A DNA stretch of 64,000 nt, from the NCBI GenBank assembly GCA_963752695.1, contig CAVVZB010000001.1, positions 1,054,001-1,118,000 of the forward strand, in the 5' to 3' direction. Below are positions 34,344-44,062 of the stretch, in pieces; the stretch's first letter is position 1; each line of letters begins with the position of its first letter. A model generated the notes under the pieces. The model searched no databases, was not told where the DNA came from, and worked only from the letters and a program-made list of their open reading frames with translations. Origin of the DNA: Bog-113 sp963752695. Lineage in GTDB: Bacteria; Acidobacteriota; Terriglobia; Bryobacterales; Bryobacteraceae. The position numbers and the translations under genes were made by a program.

Positions 34344-37300
34344 TTACTGTGCGGGCTTCAGGATCAGCACATGAAGTTGTTGCCCGGTGGCGGCCTGTTG
34401 GAACTTTGGAATGTCGGTGGTTTGCATGGCATCCCAGCGGTTGGCATAACCATCGACTTCGGCTTTGAGTTTGGTGAATTGGGCGATGGCAGCCTCTGTG
34501 GGGGCGGCATCAGCATCACCGGCGACGGCTCCCGCAAGGGCGGCAAGATCGCCATCGACGCCGAGAGCATATTTGAGCGAGTCTTCATTAGCGCGGACCT
34601 TTAAGTTGATCAGATGGTCCTGTAAGGCGTTCAGCTTCTCATCGAGTGACTGCGATTCGATAAGCAGAGATTTCGATTTCACCGGATCGACGCGCTTCTT
34701 GAGGTCGGCGAGCTGGGTGCGAAGATCGATGACGGCGTTAGCGAGATCATAGACGCGGGTAAGTTGCCCTTGGATTTGAGTTAAGGTCGTGAATTGCTGT
34801 TGTAAGTCGGCAGGCGAGACAGTTACACGTGGGTCAAGCTTGACCTCGATGGGAACGGTGAGGGACTGGCCGTCCACCGTCACGCGGGCTTGATATTGGC
34901 CAGGGAGGGCTAAGGGTCCGCGTGCTCCGCCCTCATATTCGTAGAGAAAGTAATTTTCGACGCCGGGGGTGCTTTCGTAACGCAAATTCCAGGTCACGCG
35001 ATTGAGGCCAGGCTTGAGTTCGAGTTGTTTTTTCGGCTTCTCATCCTCGGGGTCGAGTTGCTCGTCAGTTTCTCTGTTTTTGGAGGATGAGTAAATGCGA
35101 ATCACCTTTCCAGCGGCATCGAGGATTTCGAGCTTAGCTTCTTTGGGCTTCGCCTTGGTGTAAATGTACACGAGGGCTCCGGAAGGCGGATTTTCGCCAG
35201 CGTTGGACGGGGCATCATCGGGGCCGCCGCCGGACCCATGAACGCGAAGGGCAGGCGCGGGTTTGTAGACCCAGAAGGCGGCTTTGGCAGAACGGTCGTC
35301 AGCTTGGCGAAGGGGAGAAATATCGTCAAGAATCCAGAAGGCGCGGCCGTGCGTGGCGAGCAGAAGATCGTCACCTTTGACGATTAGATCGTGGACGGGC
35401 ACGGTAGGCAGATTGAGCTGGAGAGAGGCCCACGTGAGCCCAGAGTCTTTCGAAACGAAGACGCCTGTTTCTGTTCCGGCAAAGAGGAGACCTTTGCGTT
35501 TGAGATCTTCGCGGACGGCACGGACAAAGGAGCCATCGGGAATGCCGGCGGTGATCTTCTTCCAGGTGACGCCATAGTCGGTTGTAGCGAAGATATAGGG
35601 CTGCATGTCGTCGTTCGCGTGGCGGTCTACGGCGACCCAGGCGGTACCAGGATCGAAGGGTGATGCATCAATCTGGCTGATTTTGCTCCAAGCGGGAAAT
35701 TGTTTGGGGGTGACGTCCGTCCAAGTCTTGCCGGCATCCCGGGTGAGCTGAATGAGGCCATCGTCGGTGCCAGCCCAGATGAGGCCGGGGGTGAGCGAGG
35801 ACTCGGCAACGGCGAAGACGGTGTCGTAATATTCAGTGCCGGTGTCATCGATGGTGATGGGGCCGCCCGAGGGCTGCTGCTTGGTCTTGTCATTGCGAGT
35901 GAGATCCGGGCTAATGGGGACCCAATGGGTGCCGCCGTCGGTGGTCTTGAAAATGCGCTCGCCCGCGTGATAGACGGTGTTGGGGTCGTGAGGCGAGATG
36001 AGCAAGGGCGCGGTCCACTGGAAGCGGTGTTCGAGGACGGCGGCGCCTTTACCATCGCTCAGGACGGGGCTTTCGGTGATGCTGCGGAGTTGATTGGTGT
36101 GCTTGTCGAGCCTAGTGATCTGACCTTGGTAATCGCCCGCGTAAACGATGAGAGGGTCGCGAGGATCGGGTGCGATATAACCGGCTTCGCCGCCGCCGAC
36201 CGGATACCAGTCCTGTCTACCGATCGGACCTTGTGACCCGCGACTGGCAATGGCGACGCTGCTGTTATCCTGTTGCGCGCCATAGAGGTAGTAAGGGAAG
36301 CGGGTATCGGCGGCGACGTGATAGAACTGTGCGGTTGGTTGATTGTCTTGTAGTGTCCAGTGCGCACCGGCATCGTGCGTCACGGTAACACCGCCGTCGT
36401 CACTCTGAACCATGCGGCTGGTGTTTAGAGGATCGATCCAGAGGCCATGATTGTCGCCATGGGGTACCTTGATCTTGTTGAAGGTGTGGCCGCCGTCGGT
36501 GGAACGATGGAAATCGACGTTCAGGATGTAGACTTTGTTGGCGTCGACAGGGTCGGCAACGACATGCATGTAATACCAGGCGCGTTGGGTAAAGCGATCG
36601 TCGGGGTTGACGAGTTCCCATTTATCCCCGCCGTCATCGGAGCGATAGAGCCCGCCTTGCTTGGCCTCAATAAGGGCGTAGACACGTTCGGAGTTGGCGG
36701 CGACTGCCACGCCAATCTTGCCGAGGGGTCCTTCCGGCAGGCCATCTCCCTCGAGCTTCTTCCAAGTGTCACCGCCGTCAACAGAGCGATAAATTCCACT
36801 TCCTGCGCCGCCGCTATCTAAGCGCCACGGCTGCCGGCGCACCTGCCACATGGATGCAAACAGGATATGAGGATTGTGGGGATCGAATGTGATGTCGACA
36901 CCGCCGGTATTTTGATCGACGAATAAGACCTTTTGCCAGGACTTGCCGCCATCGGATGTTCGAAAGATGCCGCGTTCGAGGTTGGGGCCGTAGGGGTGGC
37001 CAAGGGCGGCAACGAAGACGATGTCGGGATTGTGGGGGTTGACAATCAACTTTCCTATCGCGCGGGAGTCTTTGAGACCAATGTTTTTCCAACTCTTACC
37101 GGCGTCGACGGACTTATAGATGCCGTCACCTTGGGCGAGATTGCCGCGGATGCAAGCCTCGCCAGTGCCGACATAGATGACGTTGGGGTCGGACGCGGCA
37201 ACGGCGAGACTGCCGATCGACGAGGATTTTTCGTGGTCGAAGATGGATTTCCAGGAAATCGCGCCATCGGTTGATTTCCAAACGCCGCCACCGGTAGAGC

Positions 37301-37538
37301 CGAAGTAGTAAGTGTTCGGGTCGCCTGGGATGCCGGCGGCGGTGAGCGAACGTCCGCCGCGAAACGGGCCGATGGAACGGTACTGCAAACCCTGCTCCTC
37401 TTTCTTCTCCTTCTCATCTTTGTCAGGGGTTGCGGGGCGTGACTGTTCGAGCTTGTTGCGTGGAATGGCGTCAGCTTTTTCGACTTGGGCGAGAGCAGGG
37501 ATAACGAGAAAGGCTGCGAGCAGGATCGATGAGCGCAT
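34344..37538 (-). CDS. Secreted VPS10/BNR-repeat (sortilin-like) protein
   Basis: A 1064-residue exported protein (signal MRSSILLAAFLVIPALA). The bulk is a beta-propeller region with at least ten Asp-box repeats of S/T-x-D-x-G-x-x-W type, for example TDGAISWKSIF, VDAGKSWKNIG, SDGGKSWQKVL, VDGGDTWKKLE and RDAGKTWTDV, spread over residues about 65-720. A C-terminal Ig-like segment (NRVTWNLRYE, LPGQYQARVTVDG) and a helical tail follow. Families with this layout are called glycosyl hydrolase or sortilin-like; no catalytic role is established. It is a paralogue of, and divergent from, the next gene. Confidence 0.85.
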   Translation of the reverse strand: MRSSILLAAFLVIPALAQVEKADAIPRNKLEQSRPATPDKDEKEKKEEQGLQYRSIGPFRGGRSLTAAGIPGDPNTYYFGSTGGGVWKSTDGAISWKSIFDHEKSSSIGSLAVAASDPNVIYVGTGEACIRGNLAQGDGIYKSVDAGKSWKNIGLKDSRAIGKLIVNPHNPDIVFVAALGHPYGPNLERGIFRTSDGGKSWQKVLFVDQNTGGVDITFDPHNPHILFASMWQVRRQPWRLDSGGAGSGIYRSVDGGDTWKKLEGDGLPEGPLGKIGVAVAANSERVYALIEAKQGGLYRSDDGGDKWELVNPDDRFTQRAWYYMHVVADPVDANKVYILNVDFHRSTDGGHTFNKIKVPHGDNHGLWIDPLNTSRMVQSDDGGVTVTHDAGAHWTLQDNQPTAQFYHVAADTRFPYYLYGAQQDNSSVAIASRGSQGPIGRQDWYPVGGGEAGYIAPDPRDPLIVYAGDYQGQITRLDKHTNQLRSITESPVLSDGKGAAVLEHRFQWTAPLLISPHDPNTVYHAGERIFKTTDGGTHWVPISPDLTRNDKTKQQPSGGPITIDDTGTEYYDTVFAVAESSLTPGLIWAGTDDGLIQLTRDAGKTWTDVTPKQFPAWSKISQIDASPFDPGTAWVAVDRHANDDMQPYIFATTDYGVTWKKITAGIPDGSFVRAVREDLKRKGLLFAGTETGVFVSKDSGLTWASLQLNLPTVPVHDLIVKGDDLLLATHGRAFWILDDISPLRQADDRSAKAAFWVYKPAPALRVHGSGGGPDDAPSNAGENPPSGALVYIYTKAKPKEAKLEILDAAGKVIRIYSSSKNRETDEQLDPEDEKPKKQLELKPGLNRVTWNLRYESTPGVENYFLYEYEGGARGPLALPGQYQARVTVDGQSLTVPIEVKLDPRVTVSPADLQQQFTTLTQIQGQLTRVYDLANAVIDLRTQLADLKKRVDPVKSKSLLIESQSLDEKLNALQDHLINLKVRANEDSLKYALGVDGDLAALAGAVAGDADAAPTEAAIAQFTKLKAEVDGYANRWDAMQTTDIPKFQQAATGQQLHVLILKPAQ

Positions 37539-37569
37539 GAATTTATGTCATTCTAGCGTTCTGCCTCCT

Positions 37570-40482
37570 ATGCGAACAGTGAGTGGTCTTCTTTTGTTAG
37601 GTGCGATGGCACTGCGGGCTCAGTTTCCCACCGAGCTGTATAACGACATGAAATGGCGGATGATTGGGCCGTTTCGGGGTGGGCGCACGGTGGCTGCCGC
37701 TGGAATCCCGGATCAACCGAATGTATTTTATGTGGCGGCGACCAACGGAGGAATTTGGAAGACGGTGGACGCAGGACGGGTTTGGAAGCCGATTTTCGAT
37801 GAACAGAATACGGGGTCGATCGGCTCATTGGCAATTGCGCCTTCCAATCCGAATGTGATCTATGCGGGAAGCGGCGAAGGGCTACAGCGGCCGGACCTAT
37901 CGGTAGGGGACGGGATTTACCGCTCGGCTGACGGAGGGAAGACATGGCTGCACTTCGGGTTGAAGGATGGCTGGCAGATTCCAGCGATTCTGGTTGACCC
38001 GAGGAATGAAAACCGGCTATTTGTTGCGGTGCTGGGACATCCGTACGGGCCGAACGAAGAACGGGGGATCTACCGCTCGACAGACGGAGGCCGTCATTTC
38101 GAGCGCGTGCTTTACAAAGACGAGAATACAGGCGGAATGGACCTAGCGTTCGATCCCAGGGACGCGAGAACGGTGTACGCGGTGCTATGGGCGGGGAGAC
38201 AGGCCCCGTGGGAGATAGGGGGGTCCTTCAATGGACCAGGAAGTGGCCTGTTTAAGTCGACCGATGGGGGGACCACCTGGAAACCGCTCTTGAAAGGGTT
38301 GCCGGGGACAGCGGACGGACTGGGGCGGATCGGAATCGGAGTCTCGCCGAGCGATGGCAACCGAATTTACGCGATGGTGGATGCAGCCAAGCGCGGGGGA
38401 GTCTACCGGTCGGATGATGCGGGTGAGAACTGGACGCAGATCAACCACGAGGAACGGATCTGGGGGCGAGGTTCGGATTTCGCCTGTGTGCGCGTCGATC
38501 CAACTAATCGGGACCGGATCTACGTGGCAAATACATCGACATACCGGTCGGACGACAGTGGGAAGACGTTTACAGCGATCAAAGGAGCGCCGGGTGGCGA
38601 TGACTATCACACGATCTGGATCAATTCACTAAATCCGAAGATCATCTTACTCGCGGCAGATCAGGGGGCTACTGTTTCCGTAGACGGTGGAGAGACATGG
38701 AGCTCCTGGTATAACCAGCCGACAGCGCAGTTCTATCACGTCATTACGGATAATCGTTTTCCCTATTGGGTGTATGGGGGACAGCAGGAAAGCGGATCAG
38801 CGGGAGTGGCGAGCCGGAGCGATTATGGCTCGATCAGTTTTCGCGATTGGCACCCGGTGGCGGTGGAAGAGTACGGGTATGTGGCGCCTGATCCACTGAA
38901 TCCGAACTTGATTTATGGCGGGAAAGTGACCCGTTTCGATCAGACTACTGGAGACGTGCAAAACGTGGGTCCAGTGCTCGGCCGGTCGAGCAAATACCGA
39001 TTTGTGAGAACGATGCCATTGCTGTTTTCGCCAGTCGATCCGCATGTGTTGTATCTGGGATCGAATGTAGTGTTCAAGACCATGGACGGGGGGAACAGCT
39101 GGGTCACGATAAGTCCCGACCTGACTCGGGCGACTTACGAAGTACCCTCAGCGTTAGGTGTTTTCCGGACCCTTGATCCAGAAAAAGGGAAACATCGGGG
39201 AGTCATTTACACAATTGCGCCGTCGCCGAAGAATGGGGATGTGATTTGGTGTGGAACAGACGATGGACTGATCCATTTAACGCGGAACGGAGGTAAGACA
39301 TGGATGGACGTTACGCCTCCAGAACTCACTCCTTGGAGCAAGGTGTCGTTAATGGATGCGTCTCATTTTGACGAAGGCACAGCTTATGCGGCCGTCAATC
39401 GATTTCGTTTGGACGACTTACGGCCGCACATTTACCGGACTCATGACTTCGGAAAAACGTGGGCGGACATTACGACTGGACTACCGGATGACGCCCCCAT
39501 CAACGTGGTGCGCGAGGACCCGGTTAAGAACGGGCTCCTGTATGCCGGGTCGGAGCACCAAGCCTATGTCTCGTTCAATGATGGGAACGACTGGCAATCG
39601 CTGCGGCTGAATATGCCCGCGATTTCAATTCGCGATTTAGTGATTCATGAAGACGATCTGGTGGTGGGGACGCATGGGCGGGGTTTCTGGATTTTGGACG
39701 ACGTCACACCTTTGCGGCAGATGAATTCGAAGGTATTGACCGAGCCAGTCACTCTTTTCCAACCGCAAAGGGCACTACGGTGGAGGTGGAACCGCAATTC
39801 AGATACCCCGCTGCCACCGGAGGAGCCGGTAGGGCAGAACCCGCCGGACGGTGCAATCATCGATTACTATCTGCAGAGCGGTGCGCAGCGAGCCAGCATA
39901 GAAATTCTGGATGCAGCGGGTAAGTTAGTCCGGAAGTATACGAGTTCTGATGTAGCGGATCTCATTGACCCGGAGTTGAATGTACCAACTTACTGGATAA
40001 GACCCTCGCCGGTGGTGAGTACGAGCGCGGGTATGCACCGATTCGTGTGGGATTTGCATTACGCGCCGCCTTACTCCAAGGAGCATGAATACCCCATATC
40101 TGCGGTATACCGGAATACGCCTCGAGTGCCGTTGGGGCCGACGGTGCTGCCGGGTGAATACCAGGTGCGGCTGACAGTAGACGGGAAGAGCTATGTGCGA
40201 GCTTTGAGCGTAAATTTGGATCCGCGGATCAAGACAAGTGCCGAGGGACTGAAGAAAAAGTTCGCGCTGTCGACAAGAGTGACGGAAATGATGAACTCGC
40301 CGGAGGGACGGGCGGACGCGGTAAATCGCCGTCTCGGGGCTCTGCTGGCAGTCTTCGAAGATAGCGATACTTCGCCGACGCTGCAAGGCGAGGAAGCTGT
40401 GGCGGAGATGGAACGGGTGTTGCGATCGCCTGGTGAACGCGCGAGAATTGCGGCGGAGCCGGAGCAGGGCGAGGAACCGTAG
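37570..40482 (+). CDS. Secreted VPS10/BNR-repeat protein, paralogue of preceding gene
   Basis: A 970-residue protein starting at ATG 37570, where a signal peptide begins (MRTVSGLLLLGAMALRAQ); an open frame extends further left but lies inside the divergent gene. The opening WRMIGPFRGGRTVAAAGIP parallels YRSIGPFRGGRSLTAAGIP of the neighbour, and the same series of Asp-box repeats (STDGGRHFERV, STDGGTTWKPL, SDDAGENWTQI, SVDGGETWSSW) and C-terminal domain follow. It lacks part of the neighbour's helical tail. Only 31 bases separate the two start codons, so their promoters must overlap coding sequence or face each other there. Confidence 0.85.
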   Translation: MRTVSGLLLLGAMALRAQFPTELYNDMKWRMIGPFRGGRTVAAAGIPDQPNVFYVAATNGGIWKTVDAGRVWKPIFDEQNTGSIGSLAIAPSNPNVIYAGSGEGLQRPDLSVGDGIYRSADGGKTWLHFGLKDGWQIPAILVDPRNENRLFVAVLGHPYGPNEERGIYRSTDGGRHFERVLYKDENTGGMDLAFDPRDARTVYAVLWAGRQAPWEIGGSFNGPGSGLFKSTDGGTTWKPLLKGLPGTADGLGRIGIGVSPSDGNRIYAMVDAAKRGGVYRSDDAGENWTQINHEERIWGRGSDFACVRVDPTNRDRIYVANTSTYRSDDSGKTFTAIKGAPGGDDYHTIWINSLNPKIILLAADQGATVSVDGGETWSSWYNQPTAQFYHVITDNRFPYWVYGGQQESGSAGVASRSDYGSISFRDWHPVAVEEYGYVAPDPLNPNLIYGGKVTRFDQTTGDVQNVGPVLGRSSKYRFVRTMPLLFSPVDPHVLYLGSNVVFKTMDGGNSWVTISPDLTRATYEVPSALGVFRTLDPEKGKHRGVIYTIAPSPKNGDVIWCGTDDGLIHLTRNGGKTWMDVTPPELTPWSKVSLMDASHFDEGTAYAAVNRFRLDDLRPHIYRTHDFGKTWADITTGLPDDAPINVVREDPVKNGLLYAGSEHQAYVSFNDGNDWQSLRLNMPAISIRDLVIHEDDLVVGTHGRGFWILDDVTPLRQMNSKVLTEPVTLFQPQRALRWRWNRNSDTPLPPEEPVGQNPPDGAIIDYYLQSGAQRASIEILDAAGKLVRKYTSSDVADLIDPELNVPTYWIRPSPVVSTSAGMHRFVWDLHYAPPYSKEHEYPISAVYRNTPRVPLGPTVLPGEYQVRLTVDGKSYVRALSVNLDPRIKTSAEGLKKKFALSTRVTEMMNSPEGRADAVNRRLGALLAVFEDSDTSPTLQGEEAVAEMERVLRSPGERARIAAEPEQGEEP

Positions 40483-40545
40483 GTCGATAGGATCGGCTGA
40501 TCCGAATCCCGCGTTTTGGGAATTACAATTGCATGCCTAGTTCTC

Positions 40546-40794
40546 ATGGAAGAGAAGACCAGAAACGATGAAAGCGGCGAGAAGGACGGGTTGCTGTTTG
40601 TAGCAGCGAAAGCTCTTGGATCGGTTGCGGGTAAGGTGGCGAGTTTGGGCCGGGCGAAAGAGTCAACGGCAGCAGGAACGCATACTGAAGCTGCTGCTAT
40701 CCAACCAAACGGCAAATTTGCGAAAAGTCACAAATCCCGTTTGCCACGAAAAGTTAAGAAGGCGACCAAGAAACTTCAGTTAGCAAGACGGTAA
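40546..40794 (+). CDS. Small lysine-rich hypothetical protein
   Basis: An 82-residue protein from ATG 40546 (a TTG at 40516 would add ten residues). It opens with an acidic stretch (MEEKTRNDESGEKDG), has a short Ala/Gly/Val-rich middle (LLFVAAKALGSVAGKVASLG), and ends in a strongly basic tail (SHKSRLPRKVKKATKKLQLARR). The tail suggests nucleic-acid or envelope binding, but no family is recognised. It stands alone between the BNR gene and the particle locus. Confidence 0.5.
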   Translation: MEEKTRNDESGEKDGLLFVAAKALGSVAGKVASLGRAKESTAAGTHTEAAAIQPNGKFAKSHKSRLPRKVKKATKKLQLARR

Positions 40795-41058
40795 ATCCTC
40801 GCGTTCCTCCTGCCGACCATGGGTGGCGGGCAATTAACGCCAAGTTAATAAGCCACCCATGGCTCTCCATCCCTCCTTTTAGCTCTGTACTTTACTCAGT
40901 AACCAGCAATTTCCAACTTTATTGCCCCTCGAATCAGCGAGATAGCCTAACGGTGCGCGACAGCAGCAGGAACCGCTGATAGTTTCGGTGGTGAGAAGGG
41001 CTGAGCGCGCAGGTGCCAATAAGCGCTTCCAAGTTTCAAGCTCTCAGCAGAGGCCGGA
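40795..41058. other. Intergenic leader of the particle locus
   Basis: 264 bases with no credible gene or tRNA. The left third holds the nested hairpin at 40817-40862. The rest presumably carries the promoter for the 16.7-kb co-directional locus, but I cannot assign -35 and -10 boxes with confidence. No sequence here recurs near 57.7 kb in a way that would mark attachment sites. Confidence 0.4.
40817..40862. repeat. Nested perfect inverted repeat
   Basis: CCATGGGTGGC (40817-40827) is the exact inverse of GCCACCCATGG (40852-40862). Inside the loop, ATTAAC (40833-40838) is the exact inverse of GTTAAT (40844-40849). The two stems are concentric, separated by five bases on the left and two on the right. 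No T-tract follows. It could be a REP-like element, a regulator site or an RNA structure upstream of the particle locus. Confidence 0.6.
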
Positions 41059-41355
41059 ATGGCAAAGAAGCTTCGCAACGTATCTGGCTCCGGAGAGCGG
41101 GAAGTCGAAACATCAAAGGTCACATTAGAAGACGATGACGGAAGGAAAGAAGTTGAAGTCCTTTTAAGGGTGGCGCTCGAGGGAGTTATCCGGGCCTTTG
41201 CCGAAGGGGTGTCGCTGGATGGAAAGGGCGTTGCGCCTTCGATTTCGGACCTTTTGCGGATTGTGCAATTACTACGGGATCTGACAGTTCAAGAGCCGAT
41301 CAAGGGGATCGAAGTGAAATGGGTAGACAACTCCGAAGCGGAATACTCCACGTAG
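41059..41355 (+). CDS. Small protein preceding the large terminase (possible small-terminase counterpart)
   Basis: A 98-residue, acidic/basic mixed protein with no family I recognise. Residues about 28-85 are helical and hydrophobic in register (VLLRVALEGVIRAFAEGV, then ISDLLRIVQLLRDLTV). Its position directly before the large terminase, overlapping it by 37 bases, is where a small terminase subunit normally lies, but no helix-turn-helix is evident, so that role is only a suggestion. It is the first gene of the block. Confidence 0.5.
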   Translation: MAKKLRNVSGSGEREVETSKVTLEDDDGRKEVEVLLRVALEGVIRAFAEGVSLDGKGVAPSISDLLRIVQLLRDLTVQEPIKGIEVKWVDNSEAEYST

Positions 41356-42620
41356 AGATCGAGTATCAACCGCTTCCGTCTCAGCTACTCTTCCGTGAGT
41401 CGCCGGCGCGATTCAAAGGCTTTTCCGGTCCAATCGGGTCAGGTAAGAGCCAGGCGTTGGTGCATGAAGCGATCCGGTGTAGCTACAAGAATGAAGGGCG
41501 TTGGGGACTCATAGGAGCGCCAACGTATCAGATGCTCCGGGACTCAACCCAGAAGGCAATGTTTGATGTTCTGGAGTGCGAGAAAATTCCGTTCTCATTT
41601 AACAAGTCCGAGAACGCGCTACGACTTGGGGACACGGGCTCGACTGTGGTCTTCAGATCTTTGGAAGATCACGAGCGACTCAGAGGAACGAACCTGGCTT
41701 GGTTCGGAGTGGACGAGTTGACCTATACCCAAGAGGCAGCTTGGCTCAGGCTAGAGGGACGACTACGAGACCCTCTTGCACAGGACCTGCGGGGCTTTGC
41801 GGTGTGGACTCCAAAAGGATTTGACTGGGTGTACCGCAAGTTCATCCAGGACGAGACTGGAAACTATGATGTGATTCGAGCAAGGCCATTCGAGAATCGC
41901 CACGTACTGGCGGCGGTACCGGACTATTATGAGCGACTGAGAAAAAGCTACGACCAACACTTCTTCGATCAGGAGGTGTTGGGATCCTACCTCAGTATGA
42001 GCGGTGGGTTGGTGTATAAGTGCTTCGCGCGAAACGATCACGTCCGGGAAGTTGCCATTAATCCGCAGGCGCCTCTGTACTGGGGGCTGGACTTCAACGT
42101 CGATCCGATGAGTTCGGTGGTGGTGCAGAAGACTGGGGACGTGGCAAAGGTGATTGATGAGATAGTGATCTCGCGGGCCACGACGGCCATGGCATGCGAC
42201 GAGTTTTGTAACCGGTATCTAAAACACCCGGGTGGCTTCCGAATCTATGGGGACGCTTCGGGAAACAACGGGCATACGACGGGGTCTTCGGATTACAAGA
42301 TCATCAAGGACTATTTCCTGAGGCACACGGGGTCAGTTCCGGAGCAGCGTGTTCCGAGGTCAAACCCAGGGGTTCGGGATCGCATATCCCTGGTGAATGC
42401 CCTTCTGCGCAACGCGGACCAGGAGATCCGACTGTTAGTGCATCCCAGGTGCAAAGAGTTGATTAAGGACTTTGAGCAGCTGGCGTTTAAAGAAGGGACG
42501 ACGATACCCGACAAAGACAAAGACACGTCACGATCGCATGTGTCCGACGCATTGGGTTACGTGCTCTGGCAAGAGTTCAAGAGCAGCAAGGGCGGGCAAC
42601 AACCAGAGCGGCTTCTATGA
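41319..42620 (+). CDS. terL: Phage-type terminase large subunit
   Basis: A 433-residue DNA-packaging motor and nuclease. The ATPase part shows Walker A GPIGSGKSQ (about residues 37-45), an adenine-site GAPTYQMLRDS, and Walker B with catalytic acid in LAWFGVDELTY. The nuclease part shows WGLDFNVDPMSSVVV, GDASGNNGHTTGSSDY and SRSHVSDALGY, supplying the acidic triad. The length is normal for compact TerL proteins. It begins inside the preceding gene and overlaps the portal gene by four bases (ATGA). Both activities look intact. Confidence 0.88.
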   Translation: MGRQLRSGILHVEIEYQPLPSQLLFRESPARFKGFSGPIGSGKSQALVHEAIRCSYKNEGRWGLIGAPTYQMLRDSTQKAMFDVLECEKIPFSFNKSENALRLGDTGSTVVFRSLEDHERLRGTNLAWFGVDELTYTQEAAWLRLEGRLRDPLAQDLRGFAVWTPKGFDWVYRKFIQDETGNYDVIRARPFENRHVLAAVPDYYERLRKSYDQHFFDQEVLGSYLSMSGGLVYKCFARNDHVREVAINPQAPLYWGLDFNVDPMSSVVVQKTGDVAKVIDEIVISRATTAMACDEFCNRYLKHPGGFRIYGDASGNNGHTTGSSDYKIIKDYFLRHTGSVPEQRVPRSNPGVRDRISLVNALLRNADQEIRLLVHPRCKELIKDFEQLAFKEGTTIPDKDKDTSRSHVSDALGYVLWQEFKSSKGGQQPERLL

Positions 42621-44032
42621 AGACAGACGTGGAGAACGGCAACAATCATTTCATTACGAGAGAACACCCAGAATATGTAATTAATGGGCGGAACCGGCTC
42701 ATGTATAAGGATTTGTATCTGGGTGGTGAACGGTTTAAAGCGAATGCCTCAAATTACCTGGTTCGCCGGCACAAAGAGCCGAACGACATCTACTTTGAGA
42801 GGCTAAATCGCGTCTTCTACGAGAACTACATCGGTTCGATTATTGACTGGTATACGGCGACCGTTTTCCGCCGGGAACCCATCATTCAGTTTTTCGGTGC
42901 GAACGAGAGCGGCCGTGGGTTCTTCGACGCGTTTGTGCATGACTGTGACCGGCGGGGAACGGGACTTACTGACTTCTATCGTAAACAGCTTACGGAAGCG
43001 CTGGTATACGGAAAATCTTATATCGCTATCGATTTTCCAAAACCAGACGCTCCGGCGTACAGCCGAGCCCAAGAAGACGCAACGGGTTTGTCTCGCGCCT
43101 ACTTAGTGGATTACACGGCTGAGGAAGTAATCAACTGGTCTTACGATCAACACGGATCGCTGGACTGGATTGTCATCCGAACATCTGATCTAAAGCAAGA
43201 ATCGGTGATGGATGAAAACTGGAAAAGACAAACCCGATGGTTGTACTACGATCGCGAGAGTTTCGAATTGTACTCCGGGGGAAGTGGGAATGACGGGCAA
43301 AATACAAATCCGAAGCTGATAGCATCCGGCGCACACGGATTGGCGGCCCAACATAGGGTTCCGGTCTTCGAGTTAGGCGTGAGCCACGGGCTCTGGCTTA
43401 TGAACAAAGGATCTCTGTTACAGCTGGAGCACTTCAACAAGTCAAACGGGCTCGGGTGGGCGCTGACCATGGGTCTGTTCGCAACGCCGGTGGTTTACTC
43501 CGACCGGGAGTTCGCACAGATTGTGGGCGAATCGTACTTCATACAGCTCGGTCCACAAGACCGTTTCGGATGGACTGAACCGTCCGGGAACGTCTATCAA
43601 GTCGCGGCTGAAAATCTGGTGCGGCTTCAGGATGAGATTTACCGTGTCTGCTACATGAACAGCCAATTCAGTGGCAAGGTTGGCGGCGGAGCGACGAGCG
43701 GTTTGAGTAAGGCTTGGGATTTCACTGTGACAGAGGAGATTCTAAGAGCCTTCGGAGACATCGCTAAGCGGTCCATGTCGGCAGTGATGAACGCCGTCTC
43801 GGCTGCGCGGCAAGACGAGCTACAAATTGAAGTCTCCGGCATTGATGAGTTCGATATACAAGATCTAAGCGGCGAACTTAAAGATGCACAGAGTTTACTT
43901 GCCTTGCAGATTCCGTCGGAGACTCTGAAGCGGCAGCTGTTCAAGAGAATCGCAATGAAGTTCTTCAGCGACTCCCGACAGGATGTAAAGACAAGGATCG
44001 CAAGCGAGATCGATCAGGCGCGGGCCGAGTAA
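42617..44032 (+). CDS. Phage portal protein
   Basis: A 471-residue protein in the portal position between terminase and scaffold. Features of the DUF4055-like portal group include REHPEYVINGRNRLMYKDLYLGG near the start, the NYIGSIIDWYTATVFRREP helix, VYGKSYIAIDFPKP, and a long C-terminal helical region with GGGATSGLSKAWDF. Portals form the dodecameric ring at the head vertex through which DNA passes. The assignment rests on these patterns and on gene order. Confidence 0.78.
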   Translation: MKTDVENGNNHFITREHPEYVINGRNRLMYKDLYLGGERFKANASNYLVRRHKEPNDIYFERLNRVFYENYIGSIIDWYTATVFRREPIIQFFGANESGRGFFDAFVHDCDRRGTGLTDFYRKQLTEALVYGKSYIAIDFPKPDAPAYSRAQEDATGLSRAYLVDYTAEEVINWSYDQHGSLDWIVIRTSDLKQESVMDENWKRQTRWLYYDRESFELYSGGSGNDGQNTNPKLIASGAHGLAAQHRVPVFELGVSHGLWLMNKGSLLQLEHFNKSNGLGWALTMGLFATPVVYSDREFAQIVGESYFIQLGPQDRFGWTEPSGNVYQVAAENLVRLQDEIYRVCYMNSQFSGKVGGGATSGLSKAWDFTVTEEILRAFGDIAKRSMSAVMNAVSAARQDELQIEVSGIDEFDIQDLSGELKDAQSLLALQIPSETLKRQLFKRIAMKFFSDSRQDVKTRIASEIDQARAE

Positions 44033-44062
44033 CGGCGCAAAAGTGAGGAGGAACGAAAAGGC

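Noticed and set aside
37312..37569. Longer N-terminus for the second BNR protein
   Set aside because: It is antisense to the divergent paralogue, and a signal peptide begins exactly at ATG 37570.
40817..40862. Intrinsic terminator or phage attachment site
   Set aside because: No T-run follows the stem on either strand, and no matching sequence was noticed near 57.7 kb, so neither role is supported.
41059..41355. Firm call as small terminase
   Set aside because: No helix-turn-helix or oligomerisation signature is visible; only position supports it, so it is left as a possibility.
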